Origin: Gammaproteobacteria bacterium
GTDB lineage: Bacteria; Pseudomonadota; Gammaproteobacteria; Steroidobacterales; Woeseiaceae
Assembly (NCBI GenBank): GCA_029863125.1
Contig: JAOTWB010000005.1
Location: 1 to 64,000, forward strand
Reading direction: 5' to 3'
DNA length: 64,000 nucleotides
Shown here: positions 1 through 7,970 of the stretch, in pieces
Layout of the letters: each line of letters starts with the position of its first letter
How positions within the stretch are numbered: the first letter of the stretch is position 1
The notes under the pieces: generated by a model
Told to the model about the DNA's origin: nothing
What the model saw: the letters and a program-made list of their open reading frames with translations, nothing else
The model's database searches: none
Translations under genes and position numbers: made by a program

Positions 1-211
1 CGACCTGCTGCTCTACGATGATCTCATTATGGATGAACGCCCGGTGCGGGTACCGCGCAGCGACATACTCGAATACAGCTTCGTGCTAGGGCCGCTGGCG
101 GAGCTGGCTCCGGACCTCGTGCACCCCGTAACGGGAAAAACGATGCTGACGCACTGGCAGGAATTCGATGCGGAGAGTCAACCGCTGGAGTTCGTCGGCG
201 TTATTTTGTAA
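1..211 (+). CDS. folK: FolK (HPPK), C-terminal fragment
   Basis: This is the 3' end of 2-amino-4-hydroxy-6-hydroxymethyldihydropteridine pyrophosphokinase, the folate-pathway enzyme that moves pyrophosphate from ATP to the pterin alcohol. The frame is open from base 2 and stops with TAA at 209-211, so the gene begins before the window. The visible 69 residues start with DLLLYDD, the end of the family's LDLDLLLY motif that carries the metal-binding aspartates. A stretch reading FVLGPLAELAPDLVHP follows, which matches the conserved HPPK C-terminus. The S41 protease gene starts 10 bp downstream. A pteridine reductase-like gene at 1815-2564 gives the area a second pterin-related member. Identification rests on the C-terminal motifs only. 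Confidence 0.85.
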   Translation, partial: DLLLYDDLIMDERPVRVPRSDILEYSFVLGPLAELAPDLVHPVTGKTMLTHWQEFDAESQPLEFVGVIL

Positions 212-221
212 CGGAGGAGTC

Positions 222-1565
222 ATGCGCAAACTGCCCGGTGTGCTGCTCATACTGTCCCTGGCTGGTTGCGGCAGCGACGGTGGTGGTTCCGCCGGGCCGC
301 AGGTGGGCACGGCTGCCTGTGAAAATGACGGCCAAAAACAGTTCGTGCTCGACGGTTTGTATGCCTGGTACCTGTGGAATGACCTGCTGCCGGCCGATAT
401 CGACATCGCGGACTACACGACACCGGAAGAGCTGGTTCGCGTGGTGACAACGACCTTTGGCCCGCAGGATGCCAACGGTAACCCCGTCGATCGATTCAGT
501 TCCGTGGGTTCCGCGCAGGCCGATGCAGAGTTTTTTGGCGAAGGCAGATTCGAGGGTTTCGGGTTCAGCTACAAAACTGTGGATGCTGCCGCCGATGACG
601 TACGCCTGAGCCGGGTATTTTCGGACAGCCCCGCGGCTAATGGCGGACTGGCGCGAGGCCAGCAGTTTGTCAGTCTCGATGGCCGAAGCATTGCCGAAAT
701 ACAGGCGAATGAAGGTATCGGCGCTGTTTTCTCGAATAACACGACACTTCAATTCGAGATGCGTCGCACTGACGGCAGCGTGTTTTCTTCGTCGATCACC
801 AAGGGTGTCGTGACAATCAGTCCGGTACCACAGCGTCGCGTCATCGACGCCGGCAACGGTGTGATGATTGGTTACATGGAGCTGGCGCAGTTCATAAGTA
901 CGGCAGGCCCGGTCATCAACGATGTATTCGCCGAGTTCATAGCGGCCGGTGTAGACGATATCATTATCGACCTGCGCTACAACGGCGGGGGGCTGGTCAG
1001 CACGGCCAATTTGCTGGGCGATTACCTCGGCGCGTTTGCCAATGATGGCCGCGTATTCTCGGAAACCCGGTTCAATGCGGATCGAGCCGCCGCGAACGAT
1101 AGCACGGAATTCTTCCAGCGCCAGGGAAACTCGATTGACCTCGGTCGCCTGGTCGTGATCGCGACCCGCGGCACGGCGTCGGCGAGTGAACTGGTGACCA
1201 ACAGCCTGGAAGCGTATTTTGACGTCACGATCGTCGGCGACAGCACTTTCGGAAAACCGGTCGGGCAGATTGGCCTGACGTTTTGCGACAAGATCCTTCG
1301 CCCAACGTCGTTCAAAACGGTCAATGCGGCCGGCGAGGGCGATTACTTCGATGGCCTGCCGGTCGACTGTCCGGCCGCAGACGATTTGAATTTCGGAGTC
1401 GGCGACGATTCGGATCCGAACATGATCGCGGCGATGACGTATCTGAATACGGGTGCCTGCCCGGCCGCGGCAGCGGGAGGGCAGTTCAAGCCTGGCGGAG
1501 AACTTGGTATCGAACAGCGCGATCGACAAGGGCCGGCACACCGCGAATTTGCCGACGCGTACTAA
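222..1565 (+). CDS. S41-family (C-terminal processing) protease lipoprotein with PDZ domain
   Basis: Predicted periplasmic, lipid-anchored serine protease of the Prc/CtpA family (447 aa). I chose the ATG at 222 because it follows a GGAGG-type ribosome site and gives a clean lipoprotein signal peptide with lipobox LAGC (Cys16); an upstream in-frame start at 168 would lie inside folK. Residues about 110-200 resemble a PDZ domain, and about 205-400 the S41 catalytic core. The motif GTASASEL places the nucleophile near Ser320, and FGKPVGQ supplies a Lys near 345. That 25-residue spacing matches the Ser/Lys dyad known from Prc and D1 protease. The tail after about residue 400 is unremarkable. The substrate is unknown. 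Confidence 0.82.
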   Translation: MRKLPGVLLILSLAGCGSDGGGSAGPQVGTAACENDGQKQFVLDGLYAWYLWNDLLPADIDIADYTTPEELVRVVTTTFGPQDANGNPVDRFSSVGSAQADAEFFGEGRFEGFGFSYKTVDAAADDVRLSRVFSDSPAANGGLARGQQFVSLDGRSIAEIQANEGIGAVFSNNTTLQFEMRRTDGSVFSSSITKGVVTISPVPQRRVIDAGNGVMIGYMELAQFISTAGPVINDVFAEFIAAGVDDIIIDLRYNGGGLVSTANLLGDYLGAFANDGRVFSETRFNADRAAANDSTEFFQRQGNSIDLGRLVVIATRGTASASELVTNSLEAYFDVTIVGDSTFGKPVGQIGLTFCDKILRPTSFKTVNAAGEGDYFDGLPVDCPAADDLNFGVGDDSDPNMIAAMTYLNTGACPAAAAGGQFKPGGELGIEQRDRQGPAHREFADAY

Positions 1566-1814
1566 TTTCGAGACCTGCCCAACAGCCACCCACAATGCCG
1601 GCAGCGGCGTCGATTGCCGGGGAATCTCAGTCGCTCGGACAGCTGCTCCGCAAACTCGCTTTGTGAGACACCCCGGCACTCACCGCCGCTGATCTGGCGT
1701 GCTCGATGACGGCGGTGAGCGCGGGATGTATTGCGAAGCGACATCGCGTCAGCGCGAGCAAGCAAGATCATGCCGCGATCGCCGCCTGCTTCGACGTGTT
1801 GGGTGGTGAGGGGA
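1566..1814. other. Intergenic stretch without a recognisable gene
   Basis: This 249-bp stretch lies between the convergent S41 protease and pteridine reductase genes. Open frames cross it on both strands, but none resembles a known protein or has a convincing start. I saw no strong terminator hairpin. Confidence 0.5.
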
Positions 1815-2564
1815 CTACCAGCCGATCGATCGCCCGCCGTCGACAACGATGATCTGCCCCGTTACATAGAGCGCATCGCGCAACAGGTAGAGCACGCAGC
1901 CGGCGATATCATCGGGGTCTCCGGGTCGCTGCAGCGGCACCTGCCGCAGGATTGTCTGCTGTGCGGCGTCGCTCAGGCCGTCCTCGGGCCAGAGGATTGC
2001 GCCGGGCGATACGCCGTTCACGCGGATATCGGGCGCCAGGTCTTTTGCCAGCGAGCGCGTCAGCATCGCGAGGCCCGCTTTGGCCGGACCGTACACGGCA
2101 TGATTGCGCAGCGGCCGCTGGGCGTGAATATCAACAATATTGACGATTGTACCGGCATGCTCCCGCAAATGCGGTACCGCCGCCTGCGCGAGGAAAAGTG
2201 GTGCCTTGAGGTTGCTGCCCACCAAATCGTCCCACTGCGCCTCGGTTATGCTGCCCACCGGGGTCGGGTAAAAACTCGACGCATTGTTGACGAGACTGTC
2301 CAGGCGCCCGGCCCAGCCAACGACGTCTGCAATCAGTCGCGGGATGTGTTTCATGTCGAGCAGGTCGGCCTGAAATGTGGCGGCCGAGTCGGCTCGGTTG
2401 TCGTTGAGGTGAGTAGCGAGGCTGTTGGCCTCATTTTCCGAACGTCGGTAATGAATTGCCACGCGCGCGCCGTTCTCATGAAGCCGTGTCACAATAGCCG
2501 CGCCTATCCGTCGGGCGGCGCCCGTTACGAGCACGACTTTTTCATTCAGGTTCTGATCTGACAC
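1815..2564 (-). CDS. Pteridine reductase (PTR1/FolM-like short-chain dehydrogenase)
   Basis: NADPH-dependent short-chain dehydrogenase of 249 aa, probably reducing pterins or dihydrofolate. The cofactor motif TGAARRIG (residues 14-21) carries the Arg typical of PTR1, and NNASSFYPTP follows at about 93-102. The catalytic set is Asp145, Tyr158 and Lys162. Asp replaces the Ser of ordinary SDRs, and the spacing (13 and 4) equals that of PTR1 Asp181/Tyr194/Lys198. I prefer the GTG at 2564, which has GGGA seven bases upstream; the longest frame begins at a TTG at 2579. The gene is divergent from the methyltransferase at 2618 and lies near folK, which supports a folate role. Another SDR substrate cannot be excluded. 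Confidence 0.8.
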   Translation of the reverse strand: MSDQNLNEKVVLVTGAARRIGAAIVTRLHENGARVAIHYRRSENEANSLATHLNDNRADSAATFQADLLDMKHIPRLIADVVGWAGRLDSLVNNASSFYPTPVGSITEAQWDDLVGSNLKAPLFLAQAAVPHLREHAGTIVNIVDIHAQRPLRNHAVYGPAKAGLAMLTRSLAKDLAPDIRVNGVSPGAILWPEDGLSDAAQQTILRQVPLQRPGDPDDIAGCVLYLLRDALYVTGQIIVVDGGRSIGW

Positions 2565-2617
2565 CGAGCATCCCGACAAAACAGCAGGAAGACATTCTTA
2601 AAGACTTTAGATCTCAC

Positions 2618-3802
2618 ATGCAACACGACCAACGCCCGACACTCCCTCAACCCGACGCAACCAGTGCAGAACACAGCACGCGCGTCGCCGAGTACATCCG
2701 CGCGCGCATGGCCGACGCCGGCGGCAGCCTGAGCTTCGCCGAGTTCATGCAACATGCGCTGTACGCACCGGGCCTCGGCTATTACGCGGCGGGTGCCACG
2801 AAATTCGGCGCCAAGGGCGATTTCGTGACGGCGCCGGAAATATCGCCCGTGTTCGGGCGCGTACTCGCGAGACAATGCGCCGAAGTGCTGGCCGACGTCG
2901 AGAGGGGATCGATCCTCGAGTACGGCGCCGGCAGCGGCAGGCTGGCTCGCGACGTACTCGAAACACTGGCCAGGTTCGATGCATTGCCCGAGCGATACGA
3001 AATCCTCGAGGTTTCCGCCGAGCTGCAGGAGCGCCAGGCGCTTTACCTGCGCGGAGAATTGCCTGAACTGGTGTCTCGTGTCGCCTGGCTCGACAGGCCG
3101 CCGGTAAATCACGCGGGCGTCGTTATCGCCAACGAGGTACTCGACGCGCTTCCCGTTGAACGGTTCAAGCGATGCGCCGGCGGCGTCATGCAGCTTCGGG
3201 TCATCGACGACGGTGGTGCGTTCGCCTTTGTCGAGGCGCCTGCGCCAGAGAAGCTGTTGGAATCCGTGCTTGCGATCGAAGAGCAGCTGGGTGGGAAACT
3301 GCCGGCCGGTTTTGTTTCGGACATTTCTCTCGGATTACCGGCATGGGTTTCGGCACTGGCCGATACGCTGCAGTGTGGCGTCGCATTTCTTTTCGACTAT
3401 GGCGTAACGCGCAGGGAGTATTACGCGGCCGAAAGATCGGGCGGATGGCTGCGATGCCATTTTCGCCACCATGCGCACAACAATCCGCTGCTGCTGACGG
3501 GTATCCAGGACCTGACGGCCTGGGTCGACTTCAGCGCCGTTGCCGAAGCGGGGCTGACGAGTGGCCTCGACGTGGCGGGCTACTCGCCGCAGGCACAGTT
3601 CTTGATTGGCGGCGGCCTCGAAGCCGAGATGCAGGAATTTGGATCGTTGCCACTCGCGTCACAGCTTGAATTGTCGGGGCAGGTTAAAACACTTACCCTG
3701 CCCGGAGCCATGGGCGAGCATTTCAAATGCCTGGCACTGCGACGTGGCGATGTCAGGATACCCTCTGCATTCAGGATGGCCGACAGGACACATACTTTAT
3801 GA
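2618..3802 (+). CDS. DUF185 / NDUFAF7-like class I SAM-dependent methyltransferase
   Basis: Protein of 394 aa related to COG1565. The mitochondrial member, NDUFAF7, methylates an arginine in a complex I subunit; the role of bacterial members is not settled. The N-terminal part holds the family signature around LYAPGLGYYAAG and FVTAPEISPVFG. The SAM-binding motif I is EYGAGSGRLARDVL at about residue 105. The family-typical motif ANEVLDALPVERF follows near residue 170. The start ATG has no strong ribosome site. The gene is divergent from the pteridine reductase (53 bp) and 28 bp ahead of uppP, so it may be cotranscribed with uppP. Assignment to the family is firm, but substrate assignment would be a guess. 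Confidence 0.85.
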   Translation: MQHDQRPTLPQPDATSAEHSTRVAEYIRARMADAGGSLSFAEFMQHALYAPGLGYYAAGATKFGAKGDFVTAPEISPVFGRVLARQCAEVLADVERGSILEYGAGSGRLARDVLETLARFDALPERYEILEVSAELQERQALYLRGELPELVSRVAWLDRPPVNHAGVVIANEVLDALPVERFKRCAGGVMQLRVIDDGGAFAFVEAPAPEKLLESVLAIEEQLGGKLPAGFVSDISLGLPAWVSALADTLQCGVAFLFDYGVTRREYYAAERSGGWLRCHFRHHAHNNPLLLTGIQDLTAWVDFSAVAEAGLTSGLDVAGYSPQAQFLIGGGLEAEMQEFGSLPLASQLELSGQVKTLTLPGAMGEHFKCLALRRGDVRIPSAFRMADRTHTL

Positions 3803-3830
3803 ATGAATCAATGGTCGGCCGAGGCAGGCC

Positions 3831-4628
3831 GTGACGGGTTTGCAGATTGTCATTCTGGCAATCGTGCAGGGCTTGACCGAATTCCTGCCGATTTCGAGTT
3901 CCGGGCATCTCGTGCTGGTGCCCTATCTCGTCAACTGGACGGACCAGGGGCTCGCTTTCGATGTCGCTGTGCACGCCGGCTCGCTGGTGGCTGTCTGCGC
4001 TTTCTTCCGCGGAGACATTCGCGGACTGCTGCGCGGCGCCGCGCAGGTCCTGGGAGGCAACATGCGCTTGCCCCAGGCCAACATGGCGCTTGCAATCGGG
4101 ATCGGCACAGTACCGGCCGCCATTGCGGGCCTGCTGTTCGCGTCATGGATCGAGGCGAACCTGCGCGATCCGTTAGTAGTCATGTACACGCTATCCGGCT
4201 ACGGTATCCTGATGGCACTTGCCGACCGCTTCGGAAAAAGTGAACGTGTGATTGCCGGGATTGGCATAAAGGATGCGGTCATCATTGGCTGTGCCCAGGC
4301 GCTGTCACTCGTCCCCGGAACTTCCCGATCCGGAGTAACGATAACGGCCGCCCGCGTGCTGGGCTTCAAGCGCCAGGACGCCGCGCGCTTCTCTTTCCTG
4401 CTCTCGGCGCCCGTGATTCTGCTGGCCATGCTTTTCAAAGGATTTGAGCTGATCGCGGGCGATGAGGCGGTGCCGTGGGGGCAGCTCGCGCTCGGGGCGG
4501 CAGTTTCCGCTATTGTTGCATACCTGAGCATCGAGTTTTTCATGCGCTTCGTCAGTCGCATCGGTCTCGCGCCGTTTGCGATCTACCGTCTCGCGCTCGC
4601 TGCGGTGATTTTATATGTCCTGGTTTGA
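3831..4628 (+). CDS. uppP: Undecaprenyl-diphosphatase UppP (BacA)
   Basis: Integral membrane phosphatase that converts undecaprenyl diphosphate to the monophosphate carrier used for peptidoglycan and O-antigen precursors. Length is 265 aa, normal for the family, with many hydrophobic segments. Both family motifs are present: EFLPISSSGHLVL near residue 17, and PGTSRSGVTITAAR near residue 160, which contains the conserved Arg and Ser of the active site. Translation starts at a GTG (3831). The last 14 bases overlap the next gene, starting at 4615 in another frame, which suggests translational coupling to the predicted beta-barrel protein. Confidence 0.95.
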   Translation: MTGLQIVILAIVQGLTEFLPISSSGHLVLVPYLVNWTDQGLAFDVAVHAGSLVAVCAFFRGDIRGLLRGAAQVLGGNMRLPQANMALAIGIGTVPAAIAGLLFASWIEANLRDPLVVMYTLSGYGILMALADRFGKSERVIAGIGIKDAVIIGCAQALSLVPGTSRSGVTITAARVLGFKRQDAARFSFLLSAPVILLAMLFKGFELIAGDEAVPWGQLALGAAVSAIVAYLSIEFFMRFVSRIGLAPFAIYRLALAAVILYVLV

Positions 4629-5469
4629 GACGCTGGCATGTCGAGTACTGCTGCCACTGCTGCTGGTCGCGGGCAATGCTCAGGCGGGCGGCGGGTACAT
4701 TCTCGGCGGGGGATTCGAGGGAGATTCCGCGGACGGGCTGGGAGCCTCATTAATCGGCGAGATCGGTATTACGGAGAAGACCTGGATTTCGGGCGCGCTG
4801 GCCAGGAATACGCTGGACCTGCCGTTTCGGGAGGACCTCGAAACCTGGTACGCCGATCTCGGCATCGATCATTGGTTCGAACCGATGGGAATTCGCGCCG
4901 GTCTGGCCTACTGGGGCGACGAGGACAGCCTCGAGTCGATGGACTGGCGCGCGTCCGTCTACTGGCGCCTGAACAGGTTTTCGATCGCCGGCGACTACGA
5001 GGCCCGCGACTTCAGTTTCGATTTGTCGACCGTTGATCTGTTTCCGGCGCGCAGGGGTGGATTCGACGCCGAGGGCGTTGGCCTTACGACGCGATTCGAA
5101 CTTACGGACTCCGTGAGTCTTGGCCTGTCGGGTATGGACTACGACTACGATGTCAATCTCAGGCTCGACAGCAGTCGCGGTCTTCTGGAACTGCTGTCGT
5201 TTTCTCGGCTGAGCCTTATCAATAGCCTCGTCGACTACCGGGCATACGCGACGCTCGACGTGAAGGCCGGAAAGAGAAGCTGGCAGTTCGATTTGGGCAC
5301 CTGGGAGGGGGAAGTCGACGGCGGTACGACGCGGTCCGCGACGGTTCGACTCCTGAATCCGCTCGGCGAAAACGCGGACGTTGAATTCTCGCTCGGCCTC
5401 GATGATTCCGAGATTTACGGGACCGTGACGTTCTTCTCAGTTTTTCTGTATTTCTACGGCGGGAGCTGA
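4615..5469 (+). CDS. Predicted outer-membrane beta-barrel protein, unknown function
   Basis: Protein of 284 aa that I do not recognise. It begins with a signal peptide ending near GNAQA (residue 24). After it come many alternating polar/aromatic strands rich in Gly, Asp, Trp and Tyr, such as [25 protein letters not shown] and [14 protein letters not shown]. It ends in an aromatic-rich strand ([12 protein letters not shown]). This pattern is typical of a small outer-membrane barrel. The ATG lies inside the last codons of uppP. The 3' end overlaps cca on the other strand by 33 bp. The overlap with uppP suggests an envelope role, but this is inference. An exported soluble beta protein is the alternative. 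Confidence 0.6.
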   Translation: MSWFETLACRVLLPLLLVAGNAQAGGGYILGGGFEGDSADGLGASLIGEIGITEKTWISGALARNTLDLPFREDLETWYADLGIDHWFEPMGIRAGLAYWGDEDSLESMDWRASVYWRLNRFSIAGDYEARDFSFDLSTVDLFPARRGGFDAEGVGLTTRFELTDSVSLGLSGMDYDYDVNLRLDSSRGLLELLSFSRLSLINSLVDYRAYATLDVKAGKRSWQFDLGTWEGEVDGGTTRSATVRLLNPLGENADVEFSLGLDDSEIYGTVTFFSVFLYFYGGS

Positions 5470-6681
5470 GCGCCGGTATTCCCGCAGCGCCATTACGCGC
5501 GCTCGATGAATGGCCGTTGAAATTTTCGATGCTCTGCTGGCGCCGGCGATGGCGCCCGCATCGACTGCGGCCGCGGCTGCCAGCGCGCCTCGCAGGTAGT
5601 CGGCCTGCGGATAAGATCGATTTTCGAGGCCACCGCGGCCACGCGCATCGGCTTCGCAAGTTATCAGAAACTGTTCGAATCGCTCCGGGCGCCTGAACGC
5701 GTCGGTACCTTCCAAAACCTTGAGAAGCGTTCCGGCACGCAGCTCGAGCGCCCGATGACAGTGCGTGTGAAATTCGGCGGCAAGCAGCGCGAGGTCGCGA
5801 CAGGCATTCGGCACGGGTAACCGGCTCGCGATTTGGCGTATAAGTTTACAGCCGCGACGCTCGTGTCCCGGGTGGCTCGGCAATCGATAGCCGGGTGTGT
5901 TGCCTTTGCCGAGGTCGTGCGTCAGCGCGGCGAAACGAACTTCGAGATCGTCACTGAGTGCTTCTGCCTGGTCGAGCACCAGGAGCACATGGACACCGGT
6001 GTCGATTTCAGGATGCCACTTTTTCGGCTGCGGCACGCCGAACAGCGCATCGACTTCGGGTAGCAGGATTTTCAATGCACCGCAGTCGCGCAGCACTTCA
6101 ACATAGGTTCGAACGCTCCGGCCTGCCAGTGCCGCCGCTGTCTCCTGCCAGACTCGATCCGGCACGAGTGCGTCAACTTCTCCGTCCAGGACCATCTGCC
6201 GCATCAGCTGCATCGTCTCGGGTGCAATCGTGAAATCCAGGTGCCTGAACCTGGCCGCGAATTTTGCGACGCGAAGTATCCGAACCGGGTCTTCGGCAAA
6301 GGCATCGGACACGTGCCGCAGCACGCGCTCCTGAATGTCCTTTACACCGCCAAACGGATCTATCAGCTTGCCGCCGGCGTCTTTGGCGATTGCGTTAATC
6401 GTCAGGTCACGGCGTAACAGGTCGTCTTCAATCGATACGTCCGGCGAGCAGTCGAATGCAAAGCCGTGGTAGCCCGGTCCAGTCTTGCGCTCCGTGCGGG
6501 CGAGCGCATATTCCTCGCCGGAATCCGGATGTAGAAAAACCGGAAAGTCTTTGCCGACCTGCCTGTATCCCTGCGCGAGGAGTTCGTCGGGCGTGGCGCC
6601 CACAACGCACCAGTCCCGCTCGTTGTGCGGAATGCCAAGCTGTTCATCCCGAACAGCGCCACCGACAAGGTATACCTGCAT
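5437..6681 (-). CDS. cca: CCA-adding tRNA nucleotidyltransferase with HD domain
   Basis: Adds or repairs the 3' CCA end of tRNAs without a nucleic acid template. The 414-aa protein starts [12 protein letters not shown], the class II nucleotidyltransferase signature. [10 protein letters not shown] near residue 110 and [12 protein letters not shown] near 150 belong to the head and neck domains. A C-terminal HD phosphohydrolase domain carries [10 protein letters not shown] near residue 255, as in the multifunctional gammaproteobacterial enzymes. Length matches that group. The gene stands alone on this strand, convergent with the beta-barrel gene and divergent from the aminopeptidase gene 62 bp away. 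Confidence 0.95.
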   Translation of the reverse strand: MQVYLVGGAVRDEQLGIPHNERDWCVVGATPDELLAQGYRQVGKDFPVFLHPDSGEEYALARTERKTGPGYHGFAFDCSPDVSIEDDLLRRDLTINAIAKDAGGKLIDPFGGVKDIQERVLRHVSDAFAEDPVRILRVAKFAARFRHLDFTIAPETMQLMRQMVLDGEVDALVPDRVWQETAAALAGRSVRTYVEVLRDCGALKILLPEVDALFGVPQPKKWHPEIDTGVHVLLVLDQAEALSDDLEVRFAALTHDLGKGNTPGYRLPSHPGHERRGCKLIRQIASRLPVPNACRDLALLAAEFHTHCHRALELRAGTLLKVLEGTDAFRRPERFEQFLITCEADARGRGGLENRSYPQADYLRGALAAAAAVDAGAIAGASRASKISTAIHRARVMALREYRRSAPAVEIQKN

Positions 6682-6743
6682 AGCGCAATATTACCCGACT
6701 ATCCGTATTGACGTTCGGGTGTGGCGAACAGCAGAGTAACGGT

Positions 6744-7970
6744 ATGCGACACCCCGACAGCATCCTGCGATTGACAAGACTGCTGCTTCTAATAGCGCTG
6801 AGTGTCGCTGGTTCGGGCTGCTATTACATGCAGGCAGCCGCAGGACATTGGGAGCTCATGCGCAAGCGAGAGCCCATTGCAGAGGTAATCGGCGACAGCG
6901 ATACCTCAACAGAGCTCAAAGACCGCCTGCGCCTCGTCCAGGCCGCCCGTCAATTCTCGATCGAAGAACTGGCTTTGCCCGACAATGAGAGCTATCGAAG
7001 CTATGCCGACATCGAACGCGAGTTTGTTGTCTGGAACGTGTTTGCCACGCCAGAGTTTTCGCTGGAAGCAAAACGATGGTGTTTTCCTGTTGCCGGATGC
7101 GTCAGCTACCGGGGCTATTTCTCCAGGGACGCGGCGATTCGCGAGTCGGAGCGACTCGCCCGGGATGGCTACGACGTTGCCGTTGGGGGAGTGTCGGCTT
7201 ATTCGACGTTGGGAAATTTCAACGACCCGGTCCTGAGTTCGATGATGAACTGGGACGACATTCAGCTGGTAGGCGTGTTGTTTCATGAACTTGCGCACCA
7301 GGTGCTCTACATCAGGGGCGACTCGGGTTTCAATGAATCGTTCGCGACAGCGGTTGAGGAGTTCGGTCTGGAGCGCTGGCTCGCGTCGATGGGACGGCCG
7401 GAAGATATCGAGATTTACAGGCAGCGACGGCAATTGCGCCAGGATCTCATGACACTGGTGGCTCGTGCGCGCGACGATCTTCGGGTGACATTCGCGGCAG
7501 CGGTTGAAGACGACGAAATGAGGCGACTCAAAGCGCTGCGGCTCGAGCGCCTGGCCGAAGACATGCGCTCGACGCTGACGCGCGCCGGCCGAAAGTCTGC
7601 CAGTTGGTTAAACGTCGAGCTGAACAACGCGCGTATTGTGTCCATGACGCTGTACGAAGGCTGGCTGCCGTCGTTTCGTTCGCTGCTCGCCCGGTGCGAG
7701 CAGGACATTCAGTGCTTTTACGACAGGGCGAAAGAGCTGGCGCAGCTGGACGCGGCGGAGCGTGACGCACGCCTGGAAGCGCTAGCGGGACGCCAGGCGC
7801 TGGGGTGCCCGCGTGGCTTTGACAAGCAACAGCTCATCGGACAGCCGGCGCAGTTTGCCGGTCATGCGCCAGTGAAAAATGGCCTGTGCGGAGAGCACTC
7901 GCTTGACGTATTTGCGCGTCTCATTGAACGGAATGTTTTCGATCCAAACGCGCGCGTCGATGGTTCCTGA
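6744..7970 (+). CDS. Lipoprotein zinc aminopeptidase (COG4324 family) with an antisense-overlapping C-terminal extension
   Basis: Predicted membrane-anchored metallopeptidase of 408 aa. I start at the ATG at 6744; it gives a signal sequence ending in a lipobox-like AGSGC (Cys26). The zinc motif HELAHQ lies at residues 181-186, and GFNESFATAVEEFG follows about 14 residues later, both hallmarks of this aminopeptidase family. Recognisable family sequence ends near ERDARLEAL, about residue 347. The remaining roughly 60 residues are read through the complement of the slt 3' end and look like shadow coding. The stop codon expected near 7785 therefore seems to have been lost. Activity should not depend on the extension, but that is inference. 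Confidence 0.82.
   Translation: MRHPDSILRLTRLLLLIALSVAGSGCYYMQAAAGHWELMRKREPIAEVIGDSDTSTELKDRLRLVQAARQFSIEELALPDNESYRSYADIEREFVVWNVFATPEFSLEAKRWCFPVAGCVSYRGYFSRDAAIRESERLARDGYDVAVGGVSAYSTLGNFNDPVLSSMMNWDDIQLVGVLFHELAHQVLYIRGDSGFNESFATAVEEFGLERWLASMGRPEDIEIYRQRRQLRQDLMTLVARARDDLRVTFAAAVEDDEMRRLKALRLERLAEDMRSTLTRAGRKSASWLNVELNNARIVSMTLYEGWLPSFRSLLARCEQDIQCFYDRAKELAQLDAAERDARLEALAGRQALGCPRGFDKQQLIGQPAQFAGHAPVKNGLCGEHSLDVFARLIERNVFDPNARVDGS

Noticed and set aside
201-1679. 492-codon open frame on the minus strand over the S41 protease gene
   Set aside because: Its composition is that of a shadow frame (Arg/His-rich, no motif), while the plus frame has a lipobox, PDZ domain and catalytic dyad.
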